Shown: in pieces, positions 48,124-56,107 of the stretch
Position numbering within the stretch: position 1 is the first letter of the stretch
Layout: each line of letters starts with the position of its first letter
Assembly: GCF_001661675.2 (NCBI RefSeq)
Contig: NZ_CP019604.1
Coordinates: forward strand, 1-64,000
Direction: 5' to 3'
DNA length: 64,000 nt
From: Croceicoccus marinus
Lineage (GTDB): Bacteria > Pseudomonadota > Alphaproteobacteria > Sphingomonadales > Sphingomonadaceae
The notes under the pieces: model-generated
Seen by the model: the letters and a program-made list of their open reading frames with translations, nothing else
Told to the model about the DNA's origin: nothing
Databases searched by the model: none
Program-made: the position numbers and the translations under genes

Positions 48124-48395
48124 TCGACGTGTAGCAGCGCAGCGGGAGAAAGGCGGGCGTCGCTAAATAGGGGGTAGGCGGTTTCCTGAGCATAGACAGG
48201 AGCCTGAACGGTGAGGACGCCCGCGCCGAGCCCAACTGCGAACAGGCCGGCAAACAGCATGCTGCGCATGGCCCTGTCCTGCCGCGCACTTATATCGCCG
48301 ACACGTTCCCAGACGCCCTCCATGAAGCCGCCGGGCACGCTCGGTGCAACATCGTGGGCAAGAGCGCTCAGAATAGGGTCCAGGTCCTGTTCCAT
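48120..48395 (-). CDS. Small membrane anti-sigma factor, CnrY-like
   Basis: A 91-residue protein with a cytosolic N-terminal half (MEQDLDPILSALAHDVAPSV, GGFMEGVWERVGDIS), one membrane helix (SMLFAGLFAVGLGAGVLTVQ) and a short periplasmic tail. This is the layout of CnrY, whose N-terminus clamps the ECF sigma factor. ATG 48395 is chosen; an open frame extends upstream but is not protein-like. First gene of the Y-X-H trio. Confidence 0.78.
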   Translation of the reverse strand: MEQDLDPILSALAHDVAPSVPGGFMEGVWERVGDISARQDRAMRSMLFAGLFAVGLGAGVLTVQAPVYAQETAYPLFSDARLSPAALLHVD

Positions 48396-48440
48396 CGGTG
48401 CGGGTCGATCCTTCAACTGCTGTTCGCTCCCTATCCCATA

Positions 48441-48465
48441 CGCACGGCGCGTGCGCTCCCCGCAC
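48441..48465. promoter_or_regulatory. Phased CGCAC/GTGCG repeats in divergent cop promoter region
   Basis: CGCAC (48441-48445), GTGCG (48451-48455) and CGCAC (48461-48465) alternate with 5-base spacers, so the same half-site recurs every 10 bp on one face of the helix. It lies in the 155-bp divergent region between the CnrY-like gene and the DUF2231 gene. It could be an operator, or an alternative hairpin. Confidence 0.4.
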
Positions 48466-48550
48466 GAATATTTAGTGAGGGGAGGCGGCTCGGGATGCGT
48501 AACAGGCAGCATAGCTCTCGTTAATCTGCGGTGAAAGGGCACGCGCCAGC

Positions 48551-49210
48551 ATGAAAACAGTCCATTTTTTGATACTTGTTTGCGCAGTGTTCCTGGCCCT
48601 CGGTCCTGTCCATGCGCACGGCGACGAAGCGCATGATTCTCCTGCAGGCGCCGCCGCCACGTCCGTACCCAGTCAGGAAGCGTCTGGGATGAGCGGGATG
48701 CAAGGCGCTTCGGGTCAGTCTGCCGAAACCGGCCACGGGTCCGACGCGCATGATGCTGCATCCGGCGGACACGAGAACGCCAGCGAGGGTGACTTTGTCA
48801 CTGTCCTCAAGAAGCTGCATCCCGCGACGATCCATTTCCCGATCGCACTGTTCCTGCTGGCGGCACTAGCCGAATTGTTCGTCATGGCCGGGAGAGGCGC
48901 TGCAGCTGAACCGGCCGTCCGCGTGCTAATCTATGGCGGTGCGGCAGGTGCCGTCGTCGCAGCCCTGTTTGGCTGGATTCATACCGGCCTCTGGTTTGGC
49001 GGGGATGCGATCATGCAGTTCCACCGTTGGAACGGAATGCTGATTGCTGCGCTCGGTCTCGCTCTTGCCGCCCTTGCCTACCGGCCGCGTGAAGGCCGAG
49101 CCCTTCTGCGCACCGGACTTTTCGCAATGGCCGCGCTCATCCTGCTCCAGGGTTTTCTTGGCGGAGAGCTTGCGCACGGCCCGGATCACCTTGGTCTTTC
49201 CTGGACCTGA
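48551..49210 (+). CDS. DUF2231 membrane protein with His-rich N-terminus (copy 1)
   Basis: A 219-residue protein with a signal peptide (FLILVCAVFLALGPVHAHGD), a periplasmic Met/His-rich linker (GMSGMQGASGQSAETGHGSD) and a four-helix DUF2231 domain. The domain begins KLHPATIHFPIALFLLAALA and contains FGWIHTGLWFGGDAIMQFHR. DUF2231 members may bind haem or metal, but their role is unproven. It leads the plus-strand half of the copper island. A second DUF2231 protein is at 57776-58285. Confidence 0.85.
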   Translation: MKTVHFLILVCAVFLALGPVHAHGDEAHDSPAGAAATSVPSQEASGMSGMQGASGQSAETGHGSDAHDAASGGHENASEGDFVTVLKKLHPATIHFPIALFLLAALAELFVMAGRGAAAEPAVRVLIYGGAAGAVVAALFGWIHTGLWFGGDAIMQFHRWNGMLIAALGLALAALAYRPREGRALLRTGLFAMAALILLQGFLGGELAHGPDHLGLSWT

Positions 49211-49222
49211 AGGATACACATC

Positions 49223-49612
49223 ATGCACCATTTCAAGCCGAAGAAGATGATTGGAACGCTTTTCCTCGGGACCGCGCTAGCTGGCCTGGCGGCGTGCGAT
49301 CAACAACCCGAGCCCATGGCGGACGTCGGAAATACGGCTGCCATCGAGACAGCACCGGCGAGCGCGCCGTCACCAGTTGAGGCCGCTTCCGCAACTCCGA
49401 CAGAAACCGGCGTAGAAACCGCGCCCGTCGCCAGCGTACCCGCGACCGAGCGCAGGCCAGCTGGCCCCGACGCAGCTCAACCACCGCGCACGCCGACAAC
49501 CGGTTCGACGCCGACACCCGCTCCAATGACCGCGGATGTTCCGGAACCGGCCGATCCACATGCAGGGCATGACATGGAGTCCATGTCCGATCATGACATG
49601 GAAGGAATGTAG
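49223..49612 (+). CDS. Small Pro/Thr-rich lipoprotein with His/Met C-terminus
   Basis: A 129-residue protein with a lipobox (LAGLAACDQQ), so it is probably a lipoprotein of the outer or inner membrane. A long Pro/Ala/Thr-rich unstructured middle follows, ending in HAGHDMESMSDHDMEGM, a likely copper-binding tail. No family is recognised. It sits 12 bp after the DUF2231 gene. Confidence 0.72.
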   Translation: MHHFKPKKMIGTLFLGTALAGLAACDQQPEPMADVGNTAAIETAPASAPSPVEAASATPTETGVETAPVASVPATERRPAGPDAAQPPRTPTTGSTPTPAPMTADVPEPADPHAGHDMESMSDHDMEGM

Positions 49613-49623
49613 GAGATTTGAGC

Positions 49624-50100
49624 ATGAAATTCAGATTTACCGGATTGGGCATACGCCGCGCACGCGCGACACTCGCTACTTTCGGCGTGATCCTCCTCGC
49701 AGCCTGCACGAGCGCCGCACAGGCGAGCCCCTATGTAATGTTCCGCGATCCGCAATGCGGATGCTGCGAGGAATGGGCGAAGCATGTTCGCACCGGTCTG
49801 GATCACGAGGTCATGGTTCGCGAAGACCGTCCCATGGCCGAGGTAAAGGCCGAAGCAGGCGTGCCTGACGGCTTGGTCTCCTGCCACACGATGGAAGTCG
49901 ATGGCTATGTGATTGAGGGTCATGTTCCCGCACGCGAGATCGCGCGCCTTCTCGAAGAACGACCCGACGGCGTGACTGGCCTCGCCGTTGCGGGAATGCC
50001 CCTTGGCTCCCCCGGCATGGAAGTTGGCGGGAGGGTGCAGCCCTACCAGGTCATCGCTTTCGGACCTGCGGGCGAGCGCGTATTTGCAAGCTATCCATGA
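49624..50100 (+). CDS. DUF411 metal-binding protein
   Basis: A 158-residue secreted or lipid-linked protein with a hydrophobic export signal (TLATFGVILLAACTSAAQAS), then a thioredoxin-like DUF411 domain. The conserved Cys cluster is DPQCGCCEEWAKHVR, and a later SCHTMEVDGYVIEGHVP supplies another Cys/His. DUF411 proteins usually accompany copper resistance genes and are thought to bind copper. ATG 49624 is preferred to ATG 49618. Confidence 0.88.
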   Translation: MKFRFTGLGIRRARATLATFGVILLAACTSAAQASPYVMFRDPQCGCCEEWAKHVRTGLDHEVMVREDRPMAEVKAEAGVPDGLVSCHTMEVDGYVIEGHVPAREIARLLEERPDGVTGLAVAGMPLGSPGMEVGGRVQPYQVIAFGPAGERVFASYP

Positions 50101-50150
50101 CCCGCTGGAGCGGGCTGGAGTGAAAGCATTCGATTGAAAGGAAAGCCGAT

Positions 50151-50426
50151 ATGACCCATCGATCGATTCGCCCGGAAATCTTGCGATGGGGCTGGACGCT
50201 CAGCAGCTTTCTGCTTCTCAGCTATTTTCTCTGTGTGGGTTTCGGCCTCCTTTTCCCTGAGCGGTTTCACATGCACGAGGCCTGGGCGCCTCTCCTGCCA
50301 GGCTTCGAATGGCTAACCTGGCGCGGCTTCCTTGCCGGAGCCGTCGGCAGCTTCCTTTATGGCTGGTACATTGGCGTTATCGTGGTGCCGCTTTACGCCG
50401 TGTTTGGTCGAGAAAAACGCGGATGA
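50151..50426 (+). CDS. DUF5676 family small membrane protein (copy 2)
   Basis: A 91-residue paralogue of the protein at 15407-15691, with the same build: WTLSSFLLLSYFLCVGFGLL, then [20 protein letters not shown], then a second helix. It is placed in the copper island between DUF411 and the APC permease. The function is unknown. Confidence 0.85.
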   Translation: MTHRSIRPEILRWGWTLSSFLLLSYFLCVGFGLLFPERFHMHEAWAPLLPGFEWLTWRGFLAGAVGSFLYGWYIGVIVVPLYAVFGREKRG

Positions 50427-50502
50427 CGATACACCTCATACTCCACAGGACCTGTCTTCATCGACGCGTTCCCGGCATTCCGGACGGGGGAGTTCGAGCC
50501 TT

Positions 50503-51912
50503 ATGACGGCGACGAAGCATGGCACACATACCGCGATGGAAAGTGCGCCCGACGCCGCTGGTAAGGGGACAATAAGTCTCGCCGGGGGTGTGGCTATGGG
50601 TACCGGCGTGATGATCGGCGCTGGGATCTTCGCTCTCACCGGTCAGATCGCGGAACTTGCCGGCCCGCTGTTCCCGCTATCGTTCGTTCTGGGCGCACTC
50701 GTCACATCGCTGGCCGCCTATAGCTACATCAAGATGTCCAATGCGTGGCCATCGTCGGGCGGCATCGCGATGATTCTGCAGAAAGCCTATGGTCCTGGCG
50801 TCGTTGCGGCCTCGGCTTCCCTGCTCATGGCGCTTTCGATGGTTATCAACGAAAGCCTCGTTGCGCGAACCTTTGCTACCTACGCCCTGCGACCGTTCGG
50901 ACTTGAGGAGAACAGTCTCCTGCTGTCAGCCTTGGCTCTCGGGCTAATTGTGTTCGCGTATATCGTGAACAAGGCTGGCAATCGATCGGTAAGCGGCTTT
51001 TCGCTGATCATGTCGGCGATCAAGATCGGTGGGATTGCTCTGTTTGCCGTGGCCGCCATCGCGGCAAGCGGATTTTTTTCCGGGGCGTTCGCGCAGCAGG
51101 CCTCGCAGACAAACGGCGGCGCGTTTCTCGCGTCGGTGGCCTTCTCGATCCTGGCATTCAAGGGTTTCACCACGATCACCAACAGCGGCGGCGAGATTGT
51201 CGATCCGCATCGCAATGTCGGCCGCACGATCATGATCTCGATCGCGATCTGCGTGGTAACCTACCTTCTCGTTGCTGTCGCGGTGGGCTCCAATCTGACT
51301 ATCGGCCAGATCGTCGAGGCGCGAGACTATTCGCTCGCCGCCGCCGCCCGACCTGCGCTTGGTCAGCTAGGGTTCTGGTTCACCATCGTCATCGCGATTG
51401 CAGCGACCACCTCCGGGGTGATCGCAAGCGTATTTGCAGTCTCGCGGATGCTCACCATGCTGACCGAGATGAAGATGATCCCCCATAGCCACTTCGGCAT
51501 GAAGGGCGGGATCAGAAGTCACATGCTCGTTTATACGGTAGTGATCGCAGGCACGCTCGCCGTGCTGTTCGACCTTTCACGGATCGCCTCGCTTGGCGCC
51601 TTCTTCTATCTTGTCATGGACATCCTGGTGCATTGGGGCGTCTACCGCCATCTCCGCGAGGAAGTCGGGGCAAGAAGTTCTGTCTTGCTCGCTGCCATCG
51701 CCGCCGACGGGGTCATTCTGGCGGCATTCGCGGGCGTAAAGCTCGAAAGCGATCCTGTTATCGTTGGAATCGCTGTGTTTTCCATTGCTGCGGTCTTCGG
51801 TCTGGAAACCCTTTTCCTGCAGCGCAAACCTTTACCGAACGGGAACCCGCAGCGCGACACGCGCGTCGATGGAAGCAGCCAAAGCCACGAAAGCGAGGCG
51901 GACCAGCAATGA
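50503..51912 (+). CDS. APC family amino acid/polyamine permease
   Basis: Twelve-helix APC transporter of about 469 residues. The TM1 signature is GTGVMIGAGIFALTGQIAEL. Other conserved segments are SNAWPSSGGIAMILQKAYGP, FSILAFKGFTTITNSGGEIV and VSRMLTMLTEMKMIP. The substrate is unknown. ATG 50503 (MTATKHG) is chosen; the frame is open upstream but shadows the DUF5676 gene. It overlaps the glutaredoxin gene by 4 bp (ATGA at 51909). Confidence 0.88.
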   Translation: MTATKHGTHTAMESAPDAAGKGTISLAGGVAMGTGVMIGAGIFALTGQIAELAGPLFPLSFVLGALVTSLAAYSYIKMSNAWPSSGGIAMILQKAYGPGVVAASASLLMALSMVINESLVARTFATYALRPFGLEENSLLLSALALGLIVFAYIVNKAGNRSVSGFSLIMSAIKIGGIALFAVAAIAASGFFSGAFAQQASQTNGGAFLASVAFSILAFKGFTTITNSGGEIVDPHRNVGRTIMISIAICVVTYLLVAVAVGSNLTIGQIVEARDYSLAAAARPALGQLGFWFTIVIAIAATTSGVIASVFAVSRMLTMLTEMKMIPHSHFGMKGGIRSHMLVYTVVIAGTLAVLFDLSRIASLGAFFYLVMDILVHWGVYRHLREEVGARSSVLLAAIAADGVILAAFAGVKLESDPVIVGIAVFSIAAVFGLETLFLQRKPLPNGNPQRDTRVDGSSQSHESEADQQ

Positions 51913-52664
51913 AACAGGCGAAAGTATACCGGATGGTGATGGACGAACATATTTGTCCTTACGGTCTCAAAACGGTCGATCTTTTGAAGCGCGAAGGTTT
52001 CGAGATCGACGACAATCACCTTACCTCGCGCGAAGAGACCGACGCGTTCAAGGAAAAACACGACGTCGAAACCACCCCCCAGACGTTCATCGATGGCAAG
52101 CGCATCGGTGGCTACGACGACCTGCGCGAGCATTTCGGCAAGTCGCGCAGCCAGCCCGAGGAAGGCGAGACGAGCTACCAGCCCGTGATCGCCATTTTGG
52201 GCGTCGCCTTTCTGCTCGGTCTCGCCATCAGCTGGTACGTGTTCGATACCGTTTTCACAATTCAGGCGATCGAATGGTTCGTCAGCCTCTCGATGGCCTT
52301 GCTCGCAATCCAGAAGCTGCAGGACATGCGCAGCTTCTCGACCATGTTCCTCAATTACGACCTGCTGGCCCAGCGGTGGGTGCGCTACGGCTTCGTCTAT
52401 CCCTTCGGAGAGGCGCTGGCGGGTATCCTCATGGTGGCGCACGCCTTGCCGATCATATCGGTCCCGGTGGCGATGTTCATCGGCACGGTCGGTGCGGTCA
52501 GCGTCTTCAAGGCGGTCTATATCGACAAGCGCGAATTGAGGTGCGCCTGCGTGGGCGGCAGTTCCAACGTGCCGCTTGGCTTCGTCTCACTGACCGAGAA
52601 CCTGTTCATGATCGGCATGGGTCTGTGGATGGGCGCCAAGGCGCTGGGCTGGATCACCCTGTGA
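51909..52664 (+). CDS. Glutaredoxin fused to MauE/DoxX-like membrane domain
   Basis: A 251-residue fusion. The N-terminus is glutaredoxin-like (EHICPYGLKTVDLL, TTPQTFIDGKRIGGYDDL) with the active site CPYG, keeping only the first Cys of CPYC. From about residue 90 four helices form a MauE/DoxX-like membrane domain (AIEWFVSLSMALLAIQKLQD, EALAGILMVAHALPII) with RCACVGGSSNVPLGFVSLTE near the end. It may pass electrons or handle thiols or copper at the inner membrane. It overlaps neighbours on both sides by 4 bp. Confidence 0.85.
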   Translation: MKQAKVYRMVMDEHICPYGLKTVDLLKREGFEIDDNHLTSREETDAFKEKHDVETTPQTFIDGKRIGGYDDLREHFGKSRSQPEEGETSYQPVIAILGVAFLLGLAISWYVFDTVFTIQAIEWFVSLSMALLAIQKLQDMRSFSTMFLNYDLLAQRWVRYGFVYPFGEALAGILMVAHALPIISVPVAMFIGTVGAVSVFKAVYIDKRELRCACVGGSSNVPLGFVSLTENLFMIGMGLWMGAKALGWITL

Positions 52665-53077
52665 TCGCGGCTCTGCTCCTCGGCTTCGTCCTATTTGCGA
52701 TCTCGCTCTATTTTCATATGTGGATGCTGCGCGGCGCCAAGGCCCTTTCTCCGCCCGGGAAGGAGCCAAGGCATCTTCGGGTCCTTGCCGGCTCGTCCCT
52801 GGTTCTTGCCAGCCATCTCGTCATCGCGGGCATCTTCGCAGGAGGGATGTATGTCGCCAGTCTTTGGGGACTTGGAGCGCTGGAGCAGGACGTCATCGAT
52901 AGCTGGATGGACTATTATTACTTCGCGCTGATTACGGTATCGACTGTCGGACTGGGCGACATTCTGCCCGCCGGTCACATGCGCGCTATTTCCGGAATAG
53001 CCGCACTGACCGGGTTCCTGATGATCAGCTGTACCGCCCAGTATCTCTACCAGACCATGAGCAAACAGGAGAATTGA
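52661..53077 (+). CDS. Two-helix ion channel protein (K+-channel pore type)
   Basis: A 138-residue protein with three hydrophobic segments and a pore signature YYYFALITVSTVGLGDILPA. The filter reads TVGLGD in place of TVGYGD, a variant seen in some K+ channels. GTG 52661 is the likely start and forms a GTGA overlap with the preceding stop. Whether it conducts K+ cannot be told from sequence. Confidence 0.78.
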   Translation: MIAALLLGFVLFAISLYFHMWMLRGAKALSPPGKEPRHLRVLAGSSLVLASHLVIAGIFAGGMYVASLWGLGALEQDVIDSWMDYYYFALITVSTVGLGDILPAGHMRAISGIAALTGFLMISCTAQYLYQTMSKQEN

Positions 53078-53078
53078 T

Positions 53079-53675
53079 ATGGCGAAAGGCACGCAACACG
53101 ATCACAGCGAGGGAGGTGGCGGTAATTACTGGCGCTTCATGGCGATGGTCTCGACATCGACCGTTGTCATGTTCTTCCTCATGTATGCCAACACCTATGA
53201 TGCCGATCACTTCTTCTGGAGCGAAACGCGCTTCTGGATGATGTTCGTGATGGGCGCGATGATGATGGTCGTCATGCTCCTTTTCATGTGGGGGATGTAC
53301 AAGAACAGGACCAAGAACTTCATCATTCTCGGCGTCGCAGCGGTGGTCTTCGCCCTGGCATTGTGGCTCGTGCGCAGCCAGACCACGATCGACGACGAGG
53401 AATATATGGCGGCGATGATCCCGCACCACTCGATCGCGATCATGACCAGCGAACGGGCGCATATCCGCGATCCGCGCGTGCGCAAGCTCGCGCATGACAT
53501 CATCCTCGCCCAGCGCCGCGAGATCGCGCAAATGAAATACCTCATCGAGGATATCGAGGAAAACGGAGTGAGAGATACCGAGAGGCTGCCCGCGGGCATC
53601 GAAACTCCGGTTCCGGCATCTCCACAACCGGATCCAACCCTTGCCGAGACACCCGAAGAAGGAGCTGCGCAATGA
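53079..53675 (+). CDS. DUF305 family membrane protein (copy 1)
   Basis: A 198-residue protein with three N-terminal membrane helices (NYWRFMAMVSTSTVVMFFLM, MMFVMGAMMMVVMLLFMWGM, NFIILGVAAVVFALALWLVR). They are followed by a cytosolic or periplasmic DUF305 domain with the metal-motif-like AAMIPHHSIAIMTSERAHIR and DIILAQRREIAQMKYLIEDI. DUF305 is a ferritin-like fold linked to copper genes. It is coupled to the lipoprotein gene by a 4-bp overlap. It is nearly identical in DNA to the gene at 56108 over the first 185 bp of the membrane part. Confidence 0.9.
   Translation: MAKGTQHDHSEGGGGNYWRFMAMVSTSTVVMFFLMYANTYDADHFFWSETRFWMMFVMGAMMMVVMLLFMWGMYKNRTKNFIILGVAAVVFALALWLVRSQTTIDDEEYMAAMIPHHSIAIMTSERAHIRDPRVRKLAHDIILAQRREIAQMKYLIEDIEENGVRDTERLPAGIETPVPASPQPDPTLAETPEEGAAQ
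53119..53303 (+). repeat. Direct repeat of DUF305 membrane region (copy 1)
   Basis: This 185-bp segment recurs at 56145-56329, 3026 bp downstream, with 8 differences by eye (about 96 percent identity). Identity falls off on both sides within the same gene pair. Repeats this alike suggest recent duplication or gene conversion. Confidence 0.8.
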
Positions 53676-54157
53676 AAACGACCTTTATCCTCGCCACAGG
53701 GCTGGCTCTCGCGCTGGCTGGGTGCAATCAGAACACCGCCATCGGCAATGATCGCGAAGCGCAGCTTGATCCACCGGCCGAAGCTTCGCCAATCGAGCCT
53801 GCTTCCAGCGCGCTGCAGAACATATCGACGGCGCTCGTAAAGCCCGAGACGATGAGCGATGCCGATGTTTTGGCAATCGGCGGGAAGGAAGGTCGTTGTG
53901 TCTTCCGCTTGACAGAGGTTGGCTACCCCACCTTCGTTTACGAACCGGGAAGCCAGGGCTTCATCAAGCTGAACGGCAAACTGATCCCGGTCAGCGCCGC
54001 CGGTACGGATCGCTATACCAGCGGCGATCTGCTCGTCACTACGCGCCTGCTGGACGATGAAGGCAATGCGGGCTTGCAAGCGCAGGAATTGATCGTGGTC
54101 CCGCCCGGGGCAGGAGATGAACTGGGGTACCGTGGGTATTCTATCTGCGATCAGTAG
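53672..54157 (+). CDS. DUF6692-type lipoprotein (copy 1)
   Basis: A 161-residue protein with a lipobox (LALALAGCNQ) and a mature domain containing GRCVFRLTEVGYPTFVYEPG, KLNGKLIPVSAAG and ELIVVPPGAGDELGYRGY. No activity is known; the fold is probably beta-rich. It overlaps the DUF305 gene by 4 bp and has a close paralogue at 56650. Confidence 0.8.
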   Translation: MKTTFILATGLALALAGCNQNTAIGNDREAQLDPPAEASPIEPASSALQNISTALVKPETMSDADVLAIGGKEGRCVFRLTEVGYPTFVYEPGSQGFIKLNGKLIPVSAAGTDRYTSGDLLVTTRLLDDEGNAGLQAQELIVVPPGAGDELGYRGYSICDQ

Positions 54158-54253
54158 CAGAAAAACCTGCGGGAGCTGCCTGAATTTTTGCCTTAGGCAG
54201 ACTATGCGCGGGTTTCGAAGCTGCAATGGACAGGCGGCTCCACCTCCCCCAAG

Positions 54254-54276
54254 AGAGCCTGCGGGTCGCAGGCTCT
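54254..54276. repeat. 10-bp perfect hairpin in intergenic region
   Basis: AGAGCCTGCG and CGCAGGCTCT flank a GGT loop. It lies 97 bp after the lipoprotein stop and is followed 13 bp later by a second hairpin. It may belong to the terminator of the upstream operon, although no T-run follows. Confidence 0.6.
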
Positions 54277-54289
54277 AGAGCCGTCTCGG

Positions 54290-54323
54290 AGCCCCGCGCG
54301 TGACCAACCCCATGCGCGGGGCT
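54290..54323. repeat. 10-bp hairpin upstream of SDR-like gene
   Basis: AGCCCCGCGC (54290-54299) pairs with GCGCGGGGCT (54314-54323) around a 14-base loop, followed by TCACATT. It lies 42 bp before the next gene's start. It could be a terminator or a leader structure. Confidence 0.55.
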
Positions 54324-54364
54324 TCACATTCAAGCGCATCATTTGCAATTGCGAAGGTTTCTTT

Positions 54365-55087
54365 TTGACAGATAATCTGACCCTTGCCGTCTTCGGCGCC
54401 GGTGGAAAGACCGGCACGCTGCTCCTCGAACAGGCGAAGCGGCGCGGCCACCACGTGCGCGGTCTCGAGCATCATTTGCCGGACCCGGCGAAACGGATCG
54501 AAGGTGCCGACTATATCCAATGCGACGTGCTCGAGGACGACCTTGCTGATGCCATCCGTGGTTGCGATGCGGTTATTTCTACCCTTGGCGTTTCGTTCAC
54601 GCCATCGACCGCGATCGACCCACCACCGCTCTACACCGAGGGAACACGCCGCATTCTCGAAGCGATGCGCCGGGCGGACATCGACCGGATCGCAGTGATC
54701 TCCGCAGCTTTCGTGGACCAGCAGCCCGGAATGCCGTCATGGTTCCGGCTGACTGTTGTCCCCGCTCTGGCAAACATTCTCGAACACATGCGGGTCATGG
54801 AGGGCATGCTCGAGGCCGAGCAAGGTCTCAGGTGGACGGCCGCAAGACCCGGTTGGCTTATCAATTTGCCCTATAGCGGCGAAGCGCGAGTGAAAGCGCG
54901 GACGCTATCGGCGGACTGCTTCCGCTGCCGCCATGCCGATCTCGCTGCCCTGCTTCTCGATTCAGTAGTGAGTGGGAGGTGGATCAACGAAAAGCCTGCA
55001 ATCGGCAAGCCGGAGGCTGACGATCTTGAAGGGCTTCTTGCCCTTCGCGAGGAACTGGAAAGCCTCTTCGCATCTTCGTCGCGATAG
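54365..55087 (+). CDS. NAD(P)-binding Rossmann oxidoreductase (atypical SDR)
   Basis: A 240-residue protein with an N-terminal dinucleotide motif (LAVFGAGGKTGTLLLEQAKR), YIQCDVLEDDLADAIRGCDA and ISTLGVSF. It continues to ARPGWLINLPYSGEARVKAR, like the NmrA/BLVRB-type reductases. The catalytic Tyr-Lys pair is not evident, as usual for atypical SDRs. TTG 54365 is the only start that keeps the Rossmann strand complete. The substrate is unknown. Confidence 0.82.
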   Translation: MTDNLTLAVFGAGGKTGTLLLEQAKRRGHHVRGLEHHLPDPAKRIEGADYIQCDVLEDDLADAIRGCDAVISTLGVSFTPSTAIDPPPLYTEGTRRILEAMRRADIDRIAVISAAFVDQQPGMPSWFRLTVVPALANILEHMRVMEGMLEAEQGLRWTAARPGWLINLPYSGEARVKARTLSADCFRCRHADLAALLLDSVVSGRWINEKPAIGKPEADDLEGLLALREELESLFASSSR

Positions 55088-55165
55088 GTTGAGCGATGGC
55101 GATGTTTGTCGCCGTTTGGAATGCGCCGCTTGCGGCATCGGCAATTCGGTCTGGAGTTTGAGAAC

Positions 55166-55504
55166 ATGACACATGACAAGAAAGACATCGCAGTGTCGCG
55201 GTGGGAAGGCGAGGGCGGGGCACTGCCCTGCGGTCCCCAGGAAGCGCTAGCAGCCACTTGCGACGAGTGGGATATCCCCGCCCTGTCGGACGCGGAGCTC
55301 ATCCAGCTGCGCATCCGGGTCATTGCCTTGGAAAATATCGTTCTCAGCCTTCTGTCGAAGGCAAGCAACGAGCAGCTGGAGCATATCGCTGAAATGGCGG
55401 ACTTTATAACGCCGCGGCCCGACGCGAAGCAGCATCCGCTGACCATCCACGCAGCGACCCAAATGAACCATATGGTGGAGCGCGCCAAGCATTTTCGATC
55501 ATGA
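55166..55504 (+). CDS. Small hypothetical protein
   Basis: A 112-residue protein with an N-terminal polar tail, then a helical segment LRIRVIALENIVLSLLSKAS and a His/Pro stretch (DAKQHPLTIHAATQM). No family is recognised. ATG 55166 has a weak upstream box. It sits 78 bp after the oxidoreductase and is convergent with the second CsoR-type gene. I read it as real because the frame is free of other candidates and the protein composition is balanced. Confidence 0.55.
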   Translation: MTHDKKDIAVSRWEGEGGALPCGPQEALAATCDEWDIPALSDAELIQLRIRVIALENIVLSLLSKASNEQLEHIAEMADFITPRPDAKQHPLTIHAATQMNHMVERAKHFRS

Positions 55505-55596
55505 CGCAGAATGCGGATGGCAACTGGTTGCTTATTTTTCCCACGCTGCCGTTCAGGTCTTTCTCGAAACAGCCTTCAGGAGGGGGGACACCGTCT

Positions 55597-55863
55597 CTAG
55601 CGGTTGAACTTTCCAAAGAGATCGGAAAGTTCCGCCAGTTTCATTCGCTGTGCTTCCTCGTCGCCGCTTTCGATTATGGCTGCGATGGACTCCTGCGCAT
55701 GGATGGCGAGAACTTTGGTTCTCGTTGCTCGCAAGGCAGCTTCGATGGCTGAAATTTGTTGCAGAATGTCCACGCAGGAACGCTCGTCTTCCATCATGCA
55801 TATCACGCCTCGTGCCTGACCCTCGATCCGTCGCAGGCGTGTGATCTCTTTTGCGAATTTCAT
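55597..55863 (-). CDS. CsoR/FrmR-family repressor lacking one copper ligand
   Basis: An 88-residue paralogue of csoR at 15884-16150. It keeps Cys30 (ERSCVDI) and His55, but position 59 is Ser (AIHAQES), so the third copper ligand of CsoR is missing. An extra Cys lies at position 22 (GVICMM). It may sense another metal, persulfide or aldehyde, or be a weak copper sensor. It is divergent from the second DUF305-lipoprotein-cytochrome set. ATG 55863 is chosen by homology. Confidence 0.88.
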   Translation of the reverse strand: MKFAKEITRLRRIEGQARGVICMMEDERSCVDILQQISAIEAALRATRTKVLAIHAQESIAAIIESGDEEAQRMKLAELSDLFGKFNR

Positions 55864-55903
55864 CGTTCGATTCCTCACGATCTCAGGCGACACACAGGAG
55901 ACT

Positions 55904-55920
55904 GCCCGGTTATTGCGGGC
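55904..55920. promoter_or_regulatory. Candidate operator of the second CsoR-like gene
   Basis: GCCCG and CGGGC, 7 bases apart, form an inverted repeat 41-57 bp upstream of the repressor ATG and about 190 bp upstream of the divergent DUF305 gene. It differs from the TACCC/GGGTA operator of the first csoR, in line with the altered sensor. Confidence 0.4.
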
Positions 55921-56107
55921 ATGTATGCGAACCGCCGCGTAAATTGGCTGAGCGAAAAGTTCCCTACAAGGCTACTCGGGAAGGAACCGCTAAGCTCTCG
56001 AAGGGTTGATCTAATCTGTCGTTGAACGTGGCTTAAAAAGGCCGTCATCGAGGTGCTGTACTGCGGATTGAGCGCGCCCGCCAAACCTTAGGGAACAGGA
56101 GAAGCGA

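Noticed and set aside
55501..55752. 83-codon plus-strand frame over the second CsoR-like gene
   Set aside because: Shadow of the CsoR-like gene, which has strong family support.
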